From: Pratylenchus scribneri
Lineage: Eukaryota > Nematoda > Chromadorea > Rhabditida > Pratylenchidae
Length of the DNA: 64,000 nt
Assembly (NCBI GenBank): GCA_030063045.1
Contig: JAQSEB010000186.1
Span: forward strand, 525,776-589,775
Reading direction: 5' to 3'
The notes under the pieces are model-generated. The model saw only the letters and a program-made list of their open reading frames with translations, had not been told where the DNA came from and searched no databases. Position numbers and translations under genes: made by a program. Within the stretch, counting starts at the first letter, position 1. Each line of letters starts with the position of its first letter. Below are positions 1 through 14,158 of the stretch, one piece after another.

Positions 1-980
1 TTGATTCCTAAAAATTAAATTATATAATTATTGAAATATATTTAAAGAAAATATCAAAAAAAAATTAAATAATTATTTAATATTTATGTAAAACATATAA
101 TAAAGAATTTTATTTTATGAAAAAAATATTAATTATTCAATAGAATGATTATATTATGTTTATTAAAATCAAAAATTCTAAATAATATTTTACTTATAAT
201 CAAAGCTATATCTATATTTTCCTTTGATAAAATAGATGTATATTTCCATCAAATTTGATTTTATTAAAAGATTATTTTAAGAGAAATATATGAAATAATA
301 TTTCCATCTCTTAACCAATTAAATTTATCAAAAAGAAATTTAATAAATTTTATCAAAAAAACAAATAAAGAGCAATGCACGACAAAACTAAACAGATGAT
401 CATAATTATAAATTTCCTAATGTTTGATCTATTTAATAATTGATTCATTTCTCAAGTAATTACAGAGTAAATTAATTGCAATGAAATGGAAAAAATCTAT
501 TAATTTTTTCGAATAATGCAAGAATAAAAAATATGTTCCATATAAATAAATATTATGGAAAAAATGAGAAAAAAAAAGAAGATATAATATAAAATTTTTT
601 AAATTAATTTTTTGAAATCACTAATTTAATTTAATTAAAAATCATTGAAAAATTTAATAGACTAAAGGAGATAAATTATATAAAATTAAGAAAATAAGAA
701 AATAAATTTATATTTTTAGATCTGATGGAATTAAATAAAATATCTAAAAAAAATAAAAAGCATAATAAAAATTGTGGAAACGAAAATTTTAAGAATATAA
801 TTTCCATTATTTTGGAATATTAAGCAAAAAAAAGGATGAAAATAGTTGAATCAAAAAATTGTTTAATTATCAAAATATAAAATAAAATACCTAAATTATT
901 ATCTATATTGATTTATATTTTAAAATTATGAAAATGCATACAATATAATAAAAAAAACATTGTTTTGAATTGGAAGCTAT

Positions 981-1073
981 ATGAATAATTTATTGAATAA
1001 GCAAAAGAGCTATGCCACGGACAGACAAAATTTGTTTGTGAAAAACACAATTGTTGATGGCGTAGCAAAATAA
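981..1073 (+). other. Coding-like island: 30-codon open frame
   Basis: An ATG-to-TAA frame of 30 codons lies in one of the few G+C-richer patches of this tract. It encodes a mixed, protein-like composition (for example SYATDRQNLFVKNTIVDG). A possible GTAGCA donor lies inside the last codons, so it could instead be an internal exon. No family is recognised. It could be chance, because it is short. Confidence 0.2.
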
Positions 1074-2804
1074 TTTAAAATTATTTGATCATCTAATTGT
1101 GGCTAAAAAGTTGTTCAAGAAATGCACGATGGTAAAATAAAAACAATTCAACAGTTTAGGTTAAAAATATAATTATTTTTAATAAATAATTAAAAAGAAA
1201 ATATAAATTAAATAGAGAAATAAAGATATAAATATTAAAAAAAGAATTTAATCAGATTAATTATTTTAATTATATATAAATCTAAAATTTTCACTATTTA
1301 TTTTTCATGTTTTTGCCTTCCATTTATTGATTGCCAATATAATTTCATTTTGTGATTTTATAATAATATCATTCATCTTTTAGGAAGCTATTTTTGATGA
1401 AATTTTTATAATATTAATAGATCAAATTCAATTTCAATAGAATCAAATGATTTAAAATTTACTTATATAAAAGAAAAAAAATTAAATTAACCTTATATTT
1501 GCTAAGCAAATAGGATAAAAGAAAATTTTCTTTTCAAGAAAAATAGAATCAATCATTTAGTGAAATATTTTTAATAAAAATATTTCTTTATCATAAAAAA
1601 CGGTTCTGATGAAAATTGTTGTTGTATAATATAGTAGATTAATAAATGAGTAAAAAATAATATAATATTTATAAAATCTAAAATAAGTAATTAATTTGAA
1701 GAAATTTTTAAAAAAAATGGTAATTTTTAATATTGATGAATAATTTTATTTTATTCTAAATCATAAATCATAAAAAAGAATATATTTCTTTATAAAAAAT
1801 ACATAAAAATATTTTGTATAATCGATTATTAAACAACGAAATACTTTGCTAAAATATCTCTTTAAAATTTAATATATATTTTTATCATGAAAAGAATTAA
1901 TATTTTCTAGCTCTAAATCTTGTGAAATATTTATATTGAAATTGATGTTTATCAACCGATAATAAAGGGAATTTTAAAAAAAATATTAATTCTACATATA
2001 AAATCAAAAAAAAGACTTTTATTTTAATGAAAAATTTTATAAATATAAAATAAGTAACGATAATATTATTACAAAATTTTCATAAAATAAATAAAATTCA
2101 AAATTTATAAAAAATGCTTCTTGAAACTCTAGAAAGGTTTCAATTAAAACTCTGGGAAGGAAAAAATTATAATATTAAAGTTATTTAACATTTTTTATAT
2201 TATTTTTTGCATTTAATCCGAATAAATATCCAATTTAAAATTCTATATATAATAAAAATTTTATTATTATTAATTTGTAAATTTATATTTTTTATTTAGA
2301 TCTCGCTTTTGATTATTAAAATACTATATAAGAAATTAAAAATATTAATCAAAATAAGAAAAATATGTTAAATTAAAATTATTTTTTTTTAATTTTCAAA
2401 AATCAGATTAACTTTAATTTAATATTATAAAAAATGCTCATTTTTTATGGAAAAGTTGCATTTCCATTCATTCATCGAAATTTTATCAATTAAAATTTAT
2501 TATTATTCAATAATTAAATGATTTAAGAAAAAAATTAGTTTTAGAGATTAAAAAATATTTAATATATAAAATATTTTTTTCTATCCGATTAAATTAATAA
2601 TGAATTTAAAAATTGATATAATTCAATTTAAACAATTTTCAATAATTCGCTTAAATTATAAATTTATAATGATATTGTCATTAAAATATAAAAAAAATTT
2701 GAAAAATAACAAATTTAAAAGAATAATCAATGAAAAAATTTTCAGATTATTATTGAATTATTCAAAAAAATTTTTTTACCTTTAAATTATTATATTATCG
2801 CAAA

Positions 2805-2918
2805 TCATAAAAATTCGCCCATTGTGCCCAATGCCAAATTTGACAGCCCATTGTGCCCATTTATTTCAATTGCCAAATATGCTCTCTCTCCCCCAAACAC
2901 AAATATTTTTCTTCCAGT
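2805..2918 (-). other. Coding-like island, possible terminal exon
   Basis: On the minus strand an open frame of 37 codons ends in TGA and has a balanced composition (for example KIFVFGGERAYLAIEINGHN). On the plus strand the same patch ends in a polypyrimidine-CAG (TTTTTCTTCCAG), which would be an intron end if the plus strand were transcribed. The strand is therefore not settled. The duplicated phrase GCCCATTGTGCCCA occurs twice inside it. No family is recognised. Confidence 0.25.
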
Positions 2919-3396
2919 GAAAGGAATAAATTATTCATAAAATTATTTCAAAATAGAATTTTAAATAATATTTTACAATTAATAATCATTATGAAATGAA
3001 AAATAAATGATATACTAAAAAATTATTTTGTATATTTAAAAAATTAGATTTAAATTATAATTGAAAAGCAAAGAGAACTGCACTTTATATTATACATTTT
3101 AATCGATAAAAAATAAATAAAAAAAATTATAAATATTAATAAATTTTGAATAGAATATTCAGTGAATTTATATTTAATTATAAAAATATTCCGAATTAAA
3201 TTTTCTGTTTAAACAATTACAAATGATTTAATTAAAAATTTATAATATAATCATCATTTTAAAAGATTTATTTTTTAATAAAAAATAAATTTAAATAAAA
3301 TATTTCCATAAAAAAGTAAAAAAATATTATTAAAAAATAATATTGAATTTTTATAATTAATTGAATTTTTTATTATTAAGGTAAAAATAATTATTG

Positions 3397-3513
3397 ACAA
3401 GAAAATATGACGAACATGCCAATATAGGAGTTCAAACGGATTTGGATCCTCTTCCCGCCCATCGACATTTATCGGAAAAGCGGCCTTTAGTGATCGGCCC
3501 TTTTAATCTTGTG
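3397..3513 (+). other. Coding-like island with a 5' splice site
   Basis: Thirty-nine codons are open on the plus strand, with a diverse composition (for example YDEHANIGVQTDLDPLPAHR). They end exactly at a GTAATAA donor at 3514. The upstream AG (GACAAG) is a poor acceptor. It reads like an internal exon, but no partner exon can be joined by eye and the product is unknown. Confidence 0.3.
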
Positions 3514-4924
3514 GTAATAATGAATAAATTTATTAAAATTTAAGTATAAAATGATTAAAACCATTGAAAAAATAAAATTTGATTTATGAAAAATTAATTA
3601 AATTCTAATATAAAAAAATTGGATAAATTGTTTATACTAAAAATATAGAATTTATATCGGCAATAAATATAATTTCAATTAAATTATTTAATTCAATTGC
3701 AATAATAAAATAAAAATAACAATATAAAAATAAATTTTTAAAAATTTGATAAAAAATTTTTTTTAAAAATTATTCAATGTGTCAAATTCTGGAAAAAACT
3801 TAAAAATAAAGAATTATTTTTTATAATTTTATAATCTTGGAAGAAATGATGATTTATTTTTAAAAATAAAATGAATAATATTGACAAATGATATATATCA
3901 GTAAATAATTTTCCAAATTATGTCGAATTGATTTCAACGAATAAAATTTTTATATAAAGAATAAATAATAAAAAAAACAAAATTAACCAGAAAATCTAAA
4001 AAAAGTTAGAAATATAAAAAATTTTTTTTTGATTTATTAATCTAATTGAAATCAAAATTCAAAGAATTGTTTAAAAGAAGAATCTTCAATCAAATACGCA
4101 ATCTTTATGCTGTTAAACTCAAAGTAAATGATGGAATTGGTAATCTGCCAACATTTGTTCTAGGAATGAATTCACTATAATATATAAAATAACATATGAG
4201 AAAGAATAAGAATAAAGAATAATCTTAAAAAATTTAAATGATAATTTAAATGGATCTGTAAGATTACATAAATTAAATTTTTAAAATTATATTTAGAATT
4301 AAAAAATTTATAATAACGATAAACGTAGATTTCATGGGTGAAAAAGTAAATAGAAAAAAAATTATAGCTAATCTTGGAATATTCTTTTATTTTTTTTAAA
4401 ATATTGCAATAAATAAATTAATAAAAATATAAAATATAATTAAATATAGTTCATATGTAATTTAGAAAATATGAATATATAATAAAATAAAATAAAATGA
4501 AAAATAAAATAATTCTTAAAATAATCTAATAAAAAAATAGAATCTATCAAATTTTTTATTTAAAAACAAATCATATAAATAAAATTATTAAAATATTAAA
4601 AATTTTATAATAATTTAAATTTAATTATAGATACTATAATAATTCCAAAATATATAAATAAATGAAATAAATTAGAAAGAATCGAAAAAATAAGGCTTGA
4701 ATAGATTGATTAAATTAAATTAAAATGTTTTGAAACAATTTTTAGACGAATGAAAAATTTTATTTTTATCATTAATATATGTAAGAAAAAATAAAATAGC
4801 AACAAAATATAGTTTTATAATATTTGTAGAACATTGTGTTTAAGTAAAAGGGGGATCATAATTAATCATTATCAAGTAACTAAATTTTAATAACCGAATC
4901 TAATTTTTGAATAAAATTAATTAA

Positions 4925-5160
4925 AAAAAAATGGATGTTCTAGCCAAAAATGCTAAGAATTGGTCGATGAATATAAGATTAAATATGATGCACTGGAAAT
5001 ACTTTATTTTGGTAGGCTAGCTGCTTTTGATTGGATCTACAAGTAGGGCGATACAACAAATGTATTGGAATTATACCGAACTGGATTGCACTCGTCGAAA
5101 ATGGCATTCTTTATGAAAAGGATAGGGAAATTATATCAAAAACAAATTTCGAAAATAATA
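4925..5160 (+). other. Coding-like island, frame unresolved
   Basis: This is the longest G+C-enriched island of the left tract. One plus-strand frame encodes protein-like stretches on both sides of an in-frame TAG at 5046 (KYDALEILYFGRLAAFDW, then VLELYRTGLHSSKMAFFM). Another frame starts with ATG at 4931 and reaches a GTAGGC donor. The island is either a decayed coding fragment or an exon whose boundaries I cannot place. No family is recognised. Confidence 0.25.
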
Positions 5161-6583
5161 TATTAACAATTAGGATAATTAATTGACAAGTACAATGTAA
5201 AAATTATAGAAAAGAAAAAATTTCATGATTAAATTTATTAAAATTGATTCATGAAATAATAATTAGAATTATTAATCTTTAAGTTTTATCATAAAATCTT
5301 TAAAAATGCAAGGTCGATAATAAATGAATTTATGATTATTTCAAATTATATAACTAATTTGAAATATATAATAGTTAAAAAAATCGCAGTAATTTAAATT
5401 AAATAGATTCTATTTATATTCATTTAATTTTTCGTAAAAATTTTGCAGCTGTATAAATATACCATAAATTAATTTAAATAAACATTTATATATTTTCAAA
5501 AATCATTTTATTTCAGAATTAAAAATTAATAAAAAATTAATAATAAAAAAAGACCTATGAAAATAAAAATGGTTTATGTTTATTACTGAAGAGATAATAT
5601 AGTGTTTTTATGCAATTCTTTAGTTATTTTATAAAATATTTTATTTTTTTTCAAAATATGGCTAATGATAATAATTATGCAACAAGTAATTCCTCTATTC
5701 GAGGCTATTCGGATTTTAGAATTCATTAAATAAATTTTAAAATAAGAAAGTAATACACTCTAAAATAAAAAAAAATAAAAAACTGAGTATAATATATAAA
5801 AAATAATTAAGAAAATTATCCAATTAAATTTGATATATAATAATTCAATTAAAAGACATTGAAAATTATAAACTTAATTTATAAAAAAATTTATTTAAAA
5901 ATATAAAATACTCAACTCCATCAGATGAGCGCATCCGTCCGACAAAAGTTCAATTGAGCCGGAAAAAATGCGTGTGTAAAATAATTTATAAATTCTGAAA
6001 ATTAAATATAAAAAAAAGTAATTATATTCTTAGATTAAAAAAATAAATAACCAAAGCAAAAAATAATAAAATATTTTTTAAAATAAAATAATATCAGGGA
6101 AAATTAGAAATTTTTTGTTTATTTTTTCAATACCAATTAAAAAATATGATTTTTTAATCCAATATAAATTGCATATCCCATTATTGATTGATATATTTCT
6201 TTTAGTCCTAAATGAGAGAGGCAAACGTTTTAAAATAAATTATAAACCAATGCCACCTTGTATGGAAAATAATTATAATGCAATATAATTCTTACTGAAA
6301 TTTTTGATTTAATATATCTATTATTTAATTAAAAGTAAAAAAAATATTATTTTTAAAATATTTAAGAAATAATTAAAAGGAAATAAAAGTGAATTATTTT
6401 GTTTTAAAATTCGGAAAATATAATTTAAAAAAAATATGCAAATTAATTCTTTCAAGGATAAAAATTAGGTAAGTTAATTAAAAATTTTTAGAAAATTAAA
6501 AAAAAAACTTCGATAATATTCGTAAAGAGTTGTAAAATTTTTTATGCCGACATTACTTTATACAAAATTATGAAATATTAAAT

Positions 6584-6778
6584 TTGATCGAAAATGCTAA
6601 CATGGTGCAAGGAATAAAATGGATAAAAATTTTGGACAATAAAAATGGCAAGAAGTTCATAGAATCATTTTATGTTCTTGAGACCGGGGGTGGCCAGATG
6701 AAAATAGGCACGACTAGGATTACCCATTCCAACACAGTTTGTGCAATTGAATTAAATGAAGATAATGAAAAGAATTAG
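6584..6778 (+). other. Coding-like island
   Basis: The frame is open for 64 codons and ends in TAG. The first ATG is at 6602. The more G+C-rich part encodes YVLETGGGQMKIGTTRITHS. No domain is recognised, and no splice sites are convincing. It could be a small gene, an exon or a remnant. Confidence 0.25.
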
Positions 6779-9119
6779 ATAAAAAATTCAATATTATAAA
6801 ATTTTATTAAAAATATTTTTATAATTAAATAAAGATAAGATCATCGAAAATTGCGAAATTCTTGATCTTTTTTCGGTAGGATTTAAAATTATTTTTAGCA
6901 GAATATTTTTAAAAAGAAAAAATTAAAAATTTTATAATATAAAATAATAAAAACTAATTTGATAAATAATTAAAATCAATTAAAAAAAATGACAAATATT
7001 TTTTTGTTTTAAAAAATAATAATTTATTACTACATAAATATTTATAAAAAAATTTAATTTTATCAGTCTTGTTCAATTATCGGTAAATCAATTTTTTTTA
7101 AATTTATATTCAATTGTTAATCTAATAAGTTTTTTTTTTATTTTTATTGAATTTATGATTGCTTTAAAAAAGTTTGTGATTTAACGGAAAAGATGGAAAA
7201 ATAATTATCTCTGATTGATTAAATTAAAACTGTAAATAATTTATGCCATGCTGCGTTTAAAATTTATAATTATTTATAATTATATTTTTAAATAAATAAA
7301 TTAAAAATAATTCTAATGTAGGAAAATAAAAATAAATTTAAAATATCAATAAAATAAATATTAAAATAAATAAAAAAAAACAATTTGCTCTCAGAAATAA
7401 TGAAGAGGTAAATATATGTCAGATATCATTATCGGAATTTATATTAATTTGAAATAAATTAGAAATTTATTAAAAATAAATAATTAATTATTATTAAAAT
7501 AATTATGCGATTACGTTTTAATAATTATATGTAAAAATATGTAATAAATATTCATAATATTATAATTAATATTCATTCGAAAAATGATGTAAATAAATCA
7601 AAGGGTGATTAAAGATTTAAAAAAATTATTTTATATAATTCATTCAATAAAAACTTTAAAAAAAATTTTTCTCTTTATCTTCAACATTTTGTACAAATCA
7701 AAAAAAAATTAAATTATTTTTGATAAATCATTTCCGATAAAATTATTTTCTTGCATAAATATTTTAAATAGATTTTTGATATTAATTTTAATAAATATAA
7801 TAAATTAATGATATATAAAATTATTGTTACAATAATAATAAAATTTACTTTTATGATATAATAAAAGAAATTTTATAAGAAAATAGAAGAAATTTTTATA
7901 AGATAAATATAAAGATGAAATTATATGTAAATTTTCAATAAAATTTATTATTTCAAATTTAATTATATAAAGCCTTTTGCATGCATTAAATTGCATACAA
8001 ACACATACCCACAAAAGAAAAAATCTTCGTTATTGGCAAAACGAAAAATATAAATTAAACATAATGAAGATGAGAATTTAATCATTTATTTATAAAATTC
8101 AAAAAAATTAGTTTGAGGATTTAACAGTTAATAAATTATTATAAATTTTTAACATTTCTTAAGATTAAATTGAAATTATTTCAGCTTTAATTACGAATAA
8201 TAAATTATTTAAAATATTAACACTGATATTTTTTTATACTTAAATATTATTGGAAAATTTGAATGGAATATATATAGGAAATGATTACGTCCATGTATGT
8301 TTTTGCTAAGATTGTGCGTTTGGATAATATATATAGCAATAAAAAGAGAATTTTTATAAAATTTATAAAAATCAAAATTTTTTGCATAAGCCATTCAAAA
8401 TTATTTATTTATCTATTTAAAAAATGACAAGAAATTAAGATGACAATGATAATATAGCTCATTTTATAATAATTAAAAATTTAAAATGATAATATTAAAT
8501 TAATTTGAAAATTCTTTTATTAGATAAAATAAAAAGAATTTTGATGAAAAAATTTAATTATCATTTAACAATCTAGGTTCGAAAAAAATGAATTATTTCA
8601 AATATGGTTAATTATTTTTATTTAATATTTTATTTTGACTCCAAAAATTTTTAATAAATGAGTAGCCATAGTGGCTGGAATATTAAAAATTAATCCGATG
8701 GTATTTTTAATATTAAATATAAAGAAAAATTTCTATTTTAAAAACAAAAAAAATAAATAACAATTTAAATATTTAAATAAAATATTGCAATAATGATAGT
8801 TAATTTATGCGCACAAACAAAAATTTAAAACCAAATTGACCGATAAATGATTAAAGACATTGACCATACCATAATATTTGTAGGTCCAAATCAAAATAAT
8901 TATTTTAAAAATTTATTATAAATTTCGATAGAATTTCTACAAATTATTTTTATAATATCTAATTTAAAAAAATTTATAATTTTATTATCTACCGAATTTT
9001 GAGCCAAAATATTACAGTGTGTTTCTTTAGATAAAAATATTAAAAATAATTCTGAAAAATTTAATATAGTTTAAAATAATTTTTTCTGGAAATTATTAAC
9101 ATAATATAATATTATATTA

Positions 9120-10106
9120 ATTTGATAAATTTCAAAAAAATAAGAATTATCAATAATTTTCATATAAGAAATAAATAAAAAAAAATTTAAAAAGAATCTT
9201 CTTTGCCTGGGAAATTTTTCAAAATTTACTTTAAGATAAATTATTATTTTAATGAATTCTATTAGTCCAAAACAAATACACAAAATATACAAAAATGTAG
9301 TTTTTATGTAATTTCAAGAATTTATTTCCAATAAAAATATATTTATAATAATATATTCCATTCTTCAATTAATTAATTTCAAAATAAACAAAATTAATTT
9401 AATTTAAATATTTTTATGGTATTAAATTTTGTCTTTATGCGAATGGTAATGTTCTCATAAGCAAAATTATTTCCATAATTTATTAATAATAATCTTCAAA
9501 ATTAATTCATTTTTTTTCTATTCACGTTCCTGCAATCAATTAAAATTCATTAACCTATCATGTTTAAAAATGTTAGATTAGAAATTTTACTAAATTAAAT
9601 ATAATATTCTATAATAATTTGGAAAAATATTAAAAAATAATTATAAAAATTTAAAAAAATATTTGTTATAGTATTAAAATAGATATTAAAATTACAGAGG
9701 AAAAATTTTAAAATAAATGGCATAATATATTAAATTGATTCTTTTAAAATTTTTAAAAATATAAATTTACACATACAATAGAAATAATAATTATATTAAA
9801 TAAATAAAATATAATAAATTTATTAAAATTCAATAATTGTAAAACATACTTGATTGCCAAAAATTTATTTTTTGGAATAATTTTATTAAATTTAAATATC
9901 AACCGGAAAAGTTGAAAAAATGATTGAAACATTAAAATTCATATCGCTGATTCCATAGGTTCGCGAATTGAAGGTGATAATTTATTTAATTATAAAATTA
10001 AATTTTAATTAAAAGAATTAAAAATGTAATATTGAACATTACAAAAGATAAAAAATAAATAAAAAGAAAAATTTTTATATCAAAAAATGTTATATAATAC
10101 AAATAA
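9120..10106. repeat. AT-rich dispersed repeat, uninterrupted copy
   Basis: This block of about 1 kb recurs, with scattered substitutions and small indels, as two pieces at 39690-40030 and 47333-47969. Shared landmarks include AATACACAAA near 9278, TTCACGTTCC near 9521 and AACATACTTGATTGCC near 9842. It shows no open frame and no terminal repeats I could identify. It is probably an old dispersed element or segmental duplication. It preserves the empty site (between 9466 and 9467) of the Helitron array inserted in the other copy. Confidence 0.75.
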
Positions 10107-13100
10107 TGATAAAAAAATTTCAAAATTTATTGGTGAATATTATGATTTTATATAAAGAAATAATATAAATATAAATAAAATTAAAAAAAAATAAAATTTT
10201 TAATTATATAAAATTATATATTGATTATTAAAACTTTTAAATTTTCCGAATAACAAATGAACGAATGAAAATATATAAAAATTCGAAAATAAATTTTGAA
10301 TCTAAATCGAATATTTAGAGTTCTAAAAGAATCAAATAAATATGTATAAAATTTTTATATAATTTGAATTATATAGAGATATTGAATAATAAGTTCAAAA
10401 AATTTACATAAAAATTATATTTAAAATAATTATTAAAAATAATGCATTTGGTAATCATTTTTGATATTTTATAAAAAAAATAATTTAATAATTTTTTTAC
10501 AATATTTAATATTAAAGCGAATATAGAAAGAATAGAAGGAAAATAGACACAATTTAGATTATTAATATCAAAAAGTTCCAAATAAATTTACCTAAAAATT
10601 TTTTTATATAAAAAAACAATTGAAAAAGAGCATACGATTTACTTGGGAGATGTCGGCAACAAAAGAATGAAATTTGTTCAAGAATAAAATTGTGTTAAAA
10701 AAGAATATAAAAAATATATACATCAAAAAACTGTTTATTATTGTAAATAAAAATATTAAAAAGGATTAAATTAATTTAGACATTTCTAAAAAACTAGATT
10801 TTATAACAAGCATATTTCAATTTCTACAATTTTACCAGAATAAAAAAAAGGAAAACGATTAATAACAATTGAAAAAATTTATATTTTTAAGGCATGTTTG
10901 AAATTAATATTTTTATAAAAAAATAAAGAAAATATTTTGTGATGATTAATTATAAAATTTAAAATAATTTATTTTTGCATGATTAATTTAAAAATTTTAA
11001 ATAATTAATATTATAATGTACACTATTTTATAATTATAATTGAGCAAAAGTAAAATTTGTTAGATTATTGGCTGCCTCCATTGGTAGTGGGAAAAAAGTC
11101 TTATAATTTATTATTTTTAAATAAAAAATAATTGTAAATAAAATATTTTATTAAGCCATGAATATGTATTAATTAATAAAATTATTAAATAAATATTTAT
11201 TTTATTTCTTGATTCATATTATAAAAAAAATTCCTATTGGTGATCTATAACAATATAATAAATATTACTTGGCAGTAAACTTCATAGCAATCGTGATAAA
11301 ACCTTATATCTTAACAAAAAATATAGTGCAATTGTTCATCAAGGGTTAATTGGCAAAATCTCTTAAGAAATAGATTTAACCATTCAATTTCCAATGTTAA
11401 TATGTTTAATATTAATGTATAAATTCTTATATTAATAATTTTTAATGATTATATTTAATATTATTTTTGTGGCAATATATCGGCGGTAATGGAAGTGTAT
11501 TAATGCAATATTCATTCCAAATCAAATACAAAATTATATAAAATATAAATTATTTTAAAAAAATAAAAAAAAGTAATAAATCTAATTCTAAAATAAATTA
11601 AATTAAATGATAGCTTTATAACCAAGATGGAGTCTAAATCAATAAAAAAATTATTTTTATAAAAAATGCTGTTATAAATTGATAAATTTATTCAAATATA
11701 AAATATTGAATTTAAAGAAAAATAATTCTGATTATTCAATCGAAAACAAATATATATATATTAAAAAAAATGAATTAATAATATAAATTCAATAAAATAA
11801 ATATTTTTTAAGTTTAAGAGAACAAAAAGGCACATAATTCTTTTTCAAAAAAGGCAAAGAAGGAATTTTTATATAAATGCAGAATATGAAATAATTGATT
11901 TGTTAATTAAAAAATGAAAAATTTTAATTGATATTCTATGACATAAATGAAATTTAATGCCTAGCTTTTTCTGTATTTAAAAAGAATTTTAATAGATTAT
12001 ATAATTTAGAAATACCTTCTATTTTTGAAATTTAGAAAAATGGACAAAAGTAAACTTTATTTTATTAAAAATTATATGAAAGTTTTAATAAAATATTCTC
12101 TATTTTTTAATGAATGAATGAATAAATACTCAAATTTATTTAATTATTTTTTTTATAAAATTTTATGAAATATGAAATTTTCAAGGAAACTAAAAGAATT
12201 ATAAATAAGAAATAATTTATGTAAATTTAAAAAAATTTTTAAACTAGAATTTATATCATTGAGAATATAATATAAATTAATTTAATGCGGTTCAAATTTA
12301 ATTTAATATTTATTTATAATTTTTAAAAGGAAAAATATATGAGAATTCTTATGTCCATTTTTTATAGCATATTATTCTTTTTCCATGAAATTCAAATCGT
12401 GAGACAAAAGGATATATTATGCATCAAAATTTTTGACAACTCCAGAACATCCTCAAATATTAGAACTTTCGAATTTTTCAAAAAATTGCATTACAAATTT
12501 CCTTGAACAAATGCTGGCCATTCTACCAACTCTAATTTTATGTTTTTTTTAAATTAATTGCCTAAAGACATGTGTAATTAATATAAATTTTATATTTTTG
12601 CTGAAAACTATTGTCAGATCGCCAAAAATTTTATCAATGAAAATATCTATATCAAATAAAATATTATCAAATATTTATGAAAAAAATTAAAATAAAACCA
12701 TTCTAAAAATAAAAATAGCAAAAAAAATAAAAAGCTTTAATTTTAAATTCTTGGAAGAAATTGATGCAAACAACTAAAATAGACAAATTAAAATAAACTT
12801 AAAAGTTTAAAATTACTCGAAAAATTTTAAAAATATCAATAGAATCAGGCAAATTTTGCACATCAATTTTATTGTTATTATTGATTATATATATATAATT
12901 GGAATTCATTTAAATTTTTGAAATTACTTCCAATTAATAAAAAATAAATGAAAAATAATTTTATAAATTATATAGAAATAATATAAAAATATAAAAGATT
13001 TAAACGTAATAATGATATTTTATCCAAATTTTAGGCAAAGCTGCGCTCTTATATAAATGATTTTATAAAAATTAGAAACATTTATTTGATTGTCTTATAA

Positions 13101-13149
13101 TTAAGCTGATGAAATATTTTTATTATAAAATTTTTAATTATATTCAATA
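10107..13149. other. AT-rich gene-poor tract
   Basis: The composition is the same as in the left tract. Slightly richer patches at about 10625-10700, 11050-11105 and 12410-12540 carry short open frames but no recognisable product. I see no RNA gene or repeat array. Confidence 0.6.
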
Positions 13150-13559
13150 TAAAAAGCTTTGTCACACGGTTTTGCGGGTAGAATAAGGTTCTGGATGTGA
13201 GTTGGGAGGTGGGGGTTGGAAAAATGTGTCCAAAAAGCATTCGTTTAGAAAAATTTAAGAGGGTTTGGTTTGAGGTTGAGTTTGGCCAGGTGGTTAGCAG
13301 ACGGGGAAAACCGGTTTTTGGACTTAGAATTTGGCCGAATTTTTTAGATTTTCATTTATAACTTTTTTGTGTGTGGATTTTTTGAAATGTTTTTTGGCCT
13401 ATAACCCGCACCCAAGTAGGGGCTTTAAAATGATATATAGCACTTTGTGGTGCGCGGCTTGGCCTAGGAGGAGTTTGTTAACTTCTATGCGCAAGTCATG
13501 ATTTGGCCATATCCCGCTCCAGAGCTAAGTCTATAGTGGAAGTGGGAGTTGGAAGATGA
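13150..13559. other. G-rich non-coding lead-in to the satellite
   Basis: Base composition changes abruptly near 13150 from A/T-only to a G-rich plus strand (AGTTGGGAGGTGGGGGTTGG). I found no long open frame. One partial echo of the satellite vocabulary (AAAACCGGTTTTTGG near 13310) suggests a divergent satellite edge. Nothing else is identified. Confidence 0.4.
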
Positions 13560-14115
13560 AAATTGGGACTTAGGGGTTTTCAGCCATGGCGAATTCAAAT
13601 ATGACATCAGTTTTTTGTTCTGCGCAACCAGTGGTTTGCAAACCGGTTTAGAAAAGTTAAAAAAAGGAAATTTTGCTGGATTGAGGTGAAAATTGGGACT
13701 TATGGGTTTTCGAATATGGGGAATTCAAAAATAATATTGGTTTTGGGATCCGCGCGACACGTGGTTTGCAAACCGGTTCAAAAAAAGTCCAAAAATGGAA
13801 ATTTTGTCAGAATTAAGTGAAAATTGGGATTTTTGGGTTTTTAGATATGGAGAATTCAAAAATGGAGATAGTTTTTTGATCTGCGCATAGGGCGGTTTGC
13901 AAACCGGTTTAAAAATGTTCAAATGAAATTTTGTCAGAATGAGGTGAAAATTTGGATTTGGGGGTTTTCGGCCATGGTGAATTCTAAATTGGCAGTATTT
14001 TTTGAAATCCGCGCAAAGGCCGGTTTGCAAACCGGTTCAAAAAATGTCGATAAATGGAATTTTTGTCGGAATGAATTGTAAATTGGGATTTGAGGTTTTC
14101 AGGTATGGAGAATTC
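13560..14115 (+). repeat. 130-bp satellite, left cluster (4 units)
   Basis: Four diverged units lie in tandem. The 16-bp core GGTTTGCAAACCGGTT occurs at 13633, 13763, 13894 and 14022, giving spacings of 130, 131 and 128 bp. Between cores the units share a GTGAAAATTGGGA-type segment, a GGGGTTTTCGG segment, GAATTCAAAAATG and ATCTGCGCA. The core is two overlapping palindromes (GGTTTGCAAACC and AACCGGTT). The open frames running through it are by-products of the repeat. Confidence 0.9.
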
Positions 14116-14158
14116 TCAATAAGTTTTATAATTAAAAAAAATAATAAATGCAACAAAA

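Larger units (their letters stand above)
1..9119. other. AT-rich gene-poor tract with short coding-like islands
   Basis: Almost pure A/T sequence made of short A and T runs. I see no complete recognisable gene, RNA gene or tandem array. The exceptions are isolated islands of higher G+C near 981-1140, 2805-2918, 3397-3513, 4925-5160, 5915-5980, 6180-6280 and 6584-6778. The better ones are listed separately. The many short open frames in the A/T sequence have Lys/Asn/Ile/Phe/Tyr-only composition and are not credible genes. Confidence 0.7.

Noticed and set aside
7805..10581. ORFs of 60-73 codons made almost only of Phe, Ile, Tyr, Asn, Lys and Leu
   Set aside because: This is the composition expected from random A/T-rich sequence, and one of them (9071-9292) overlaps the dispersed repeat.
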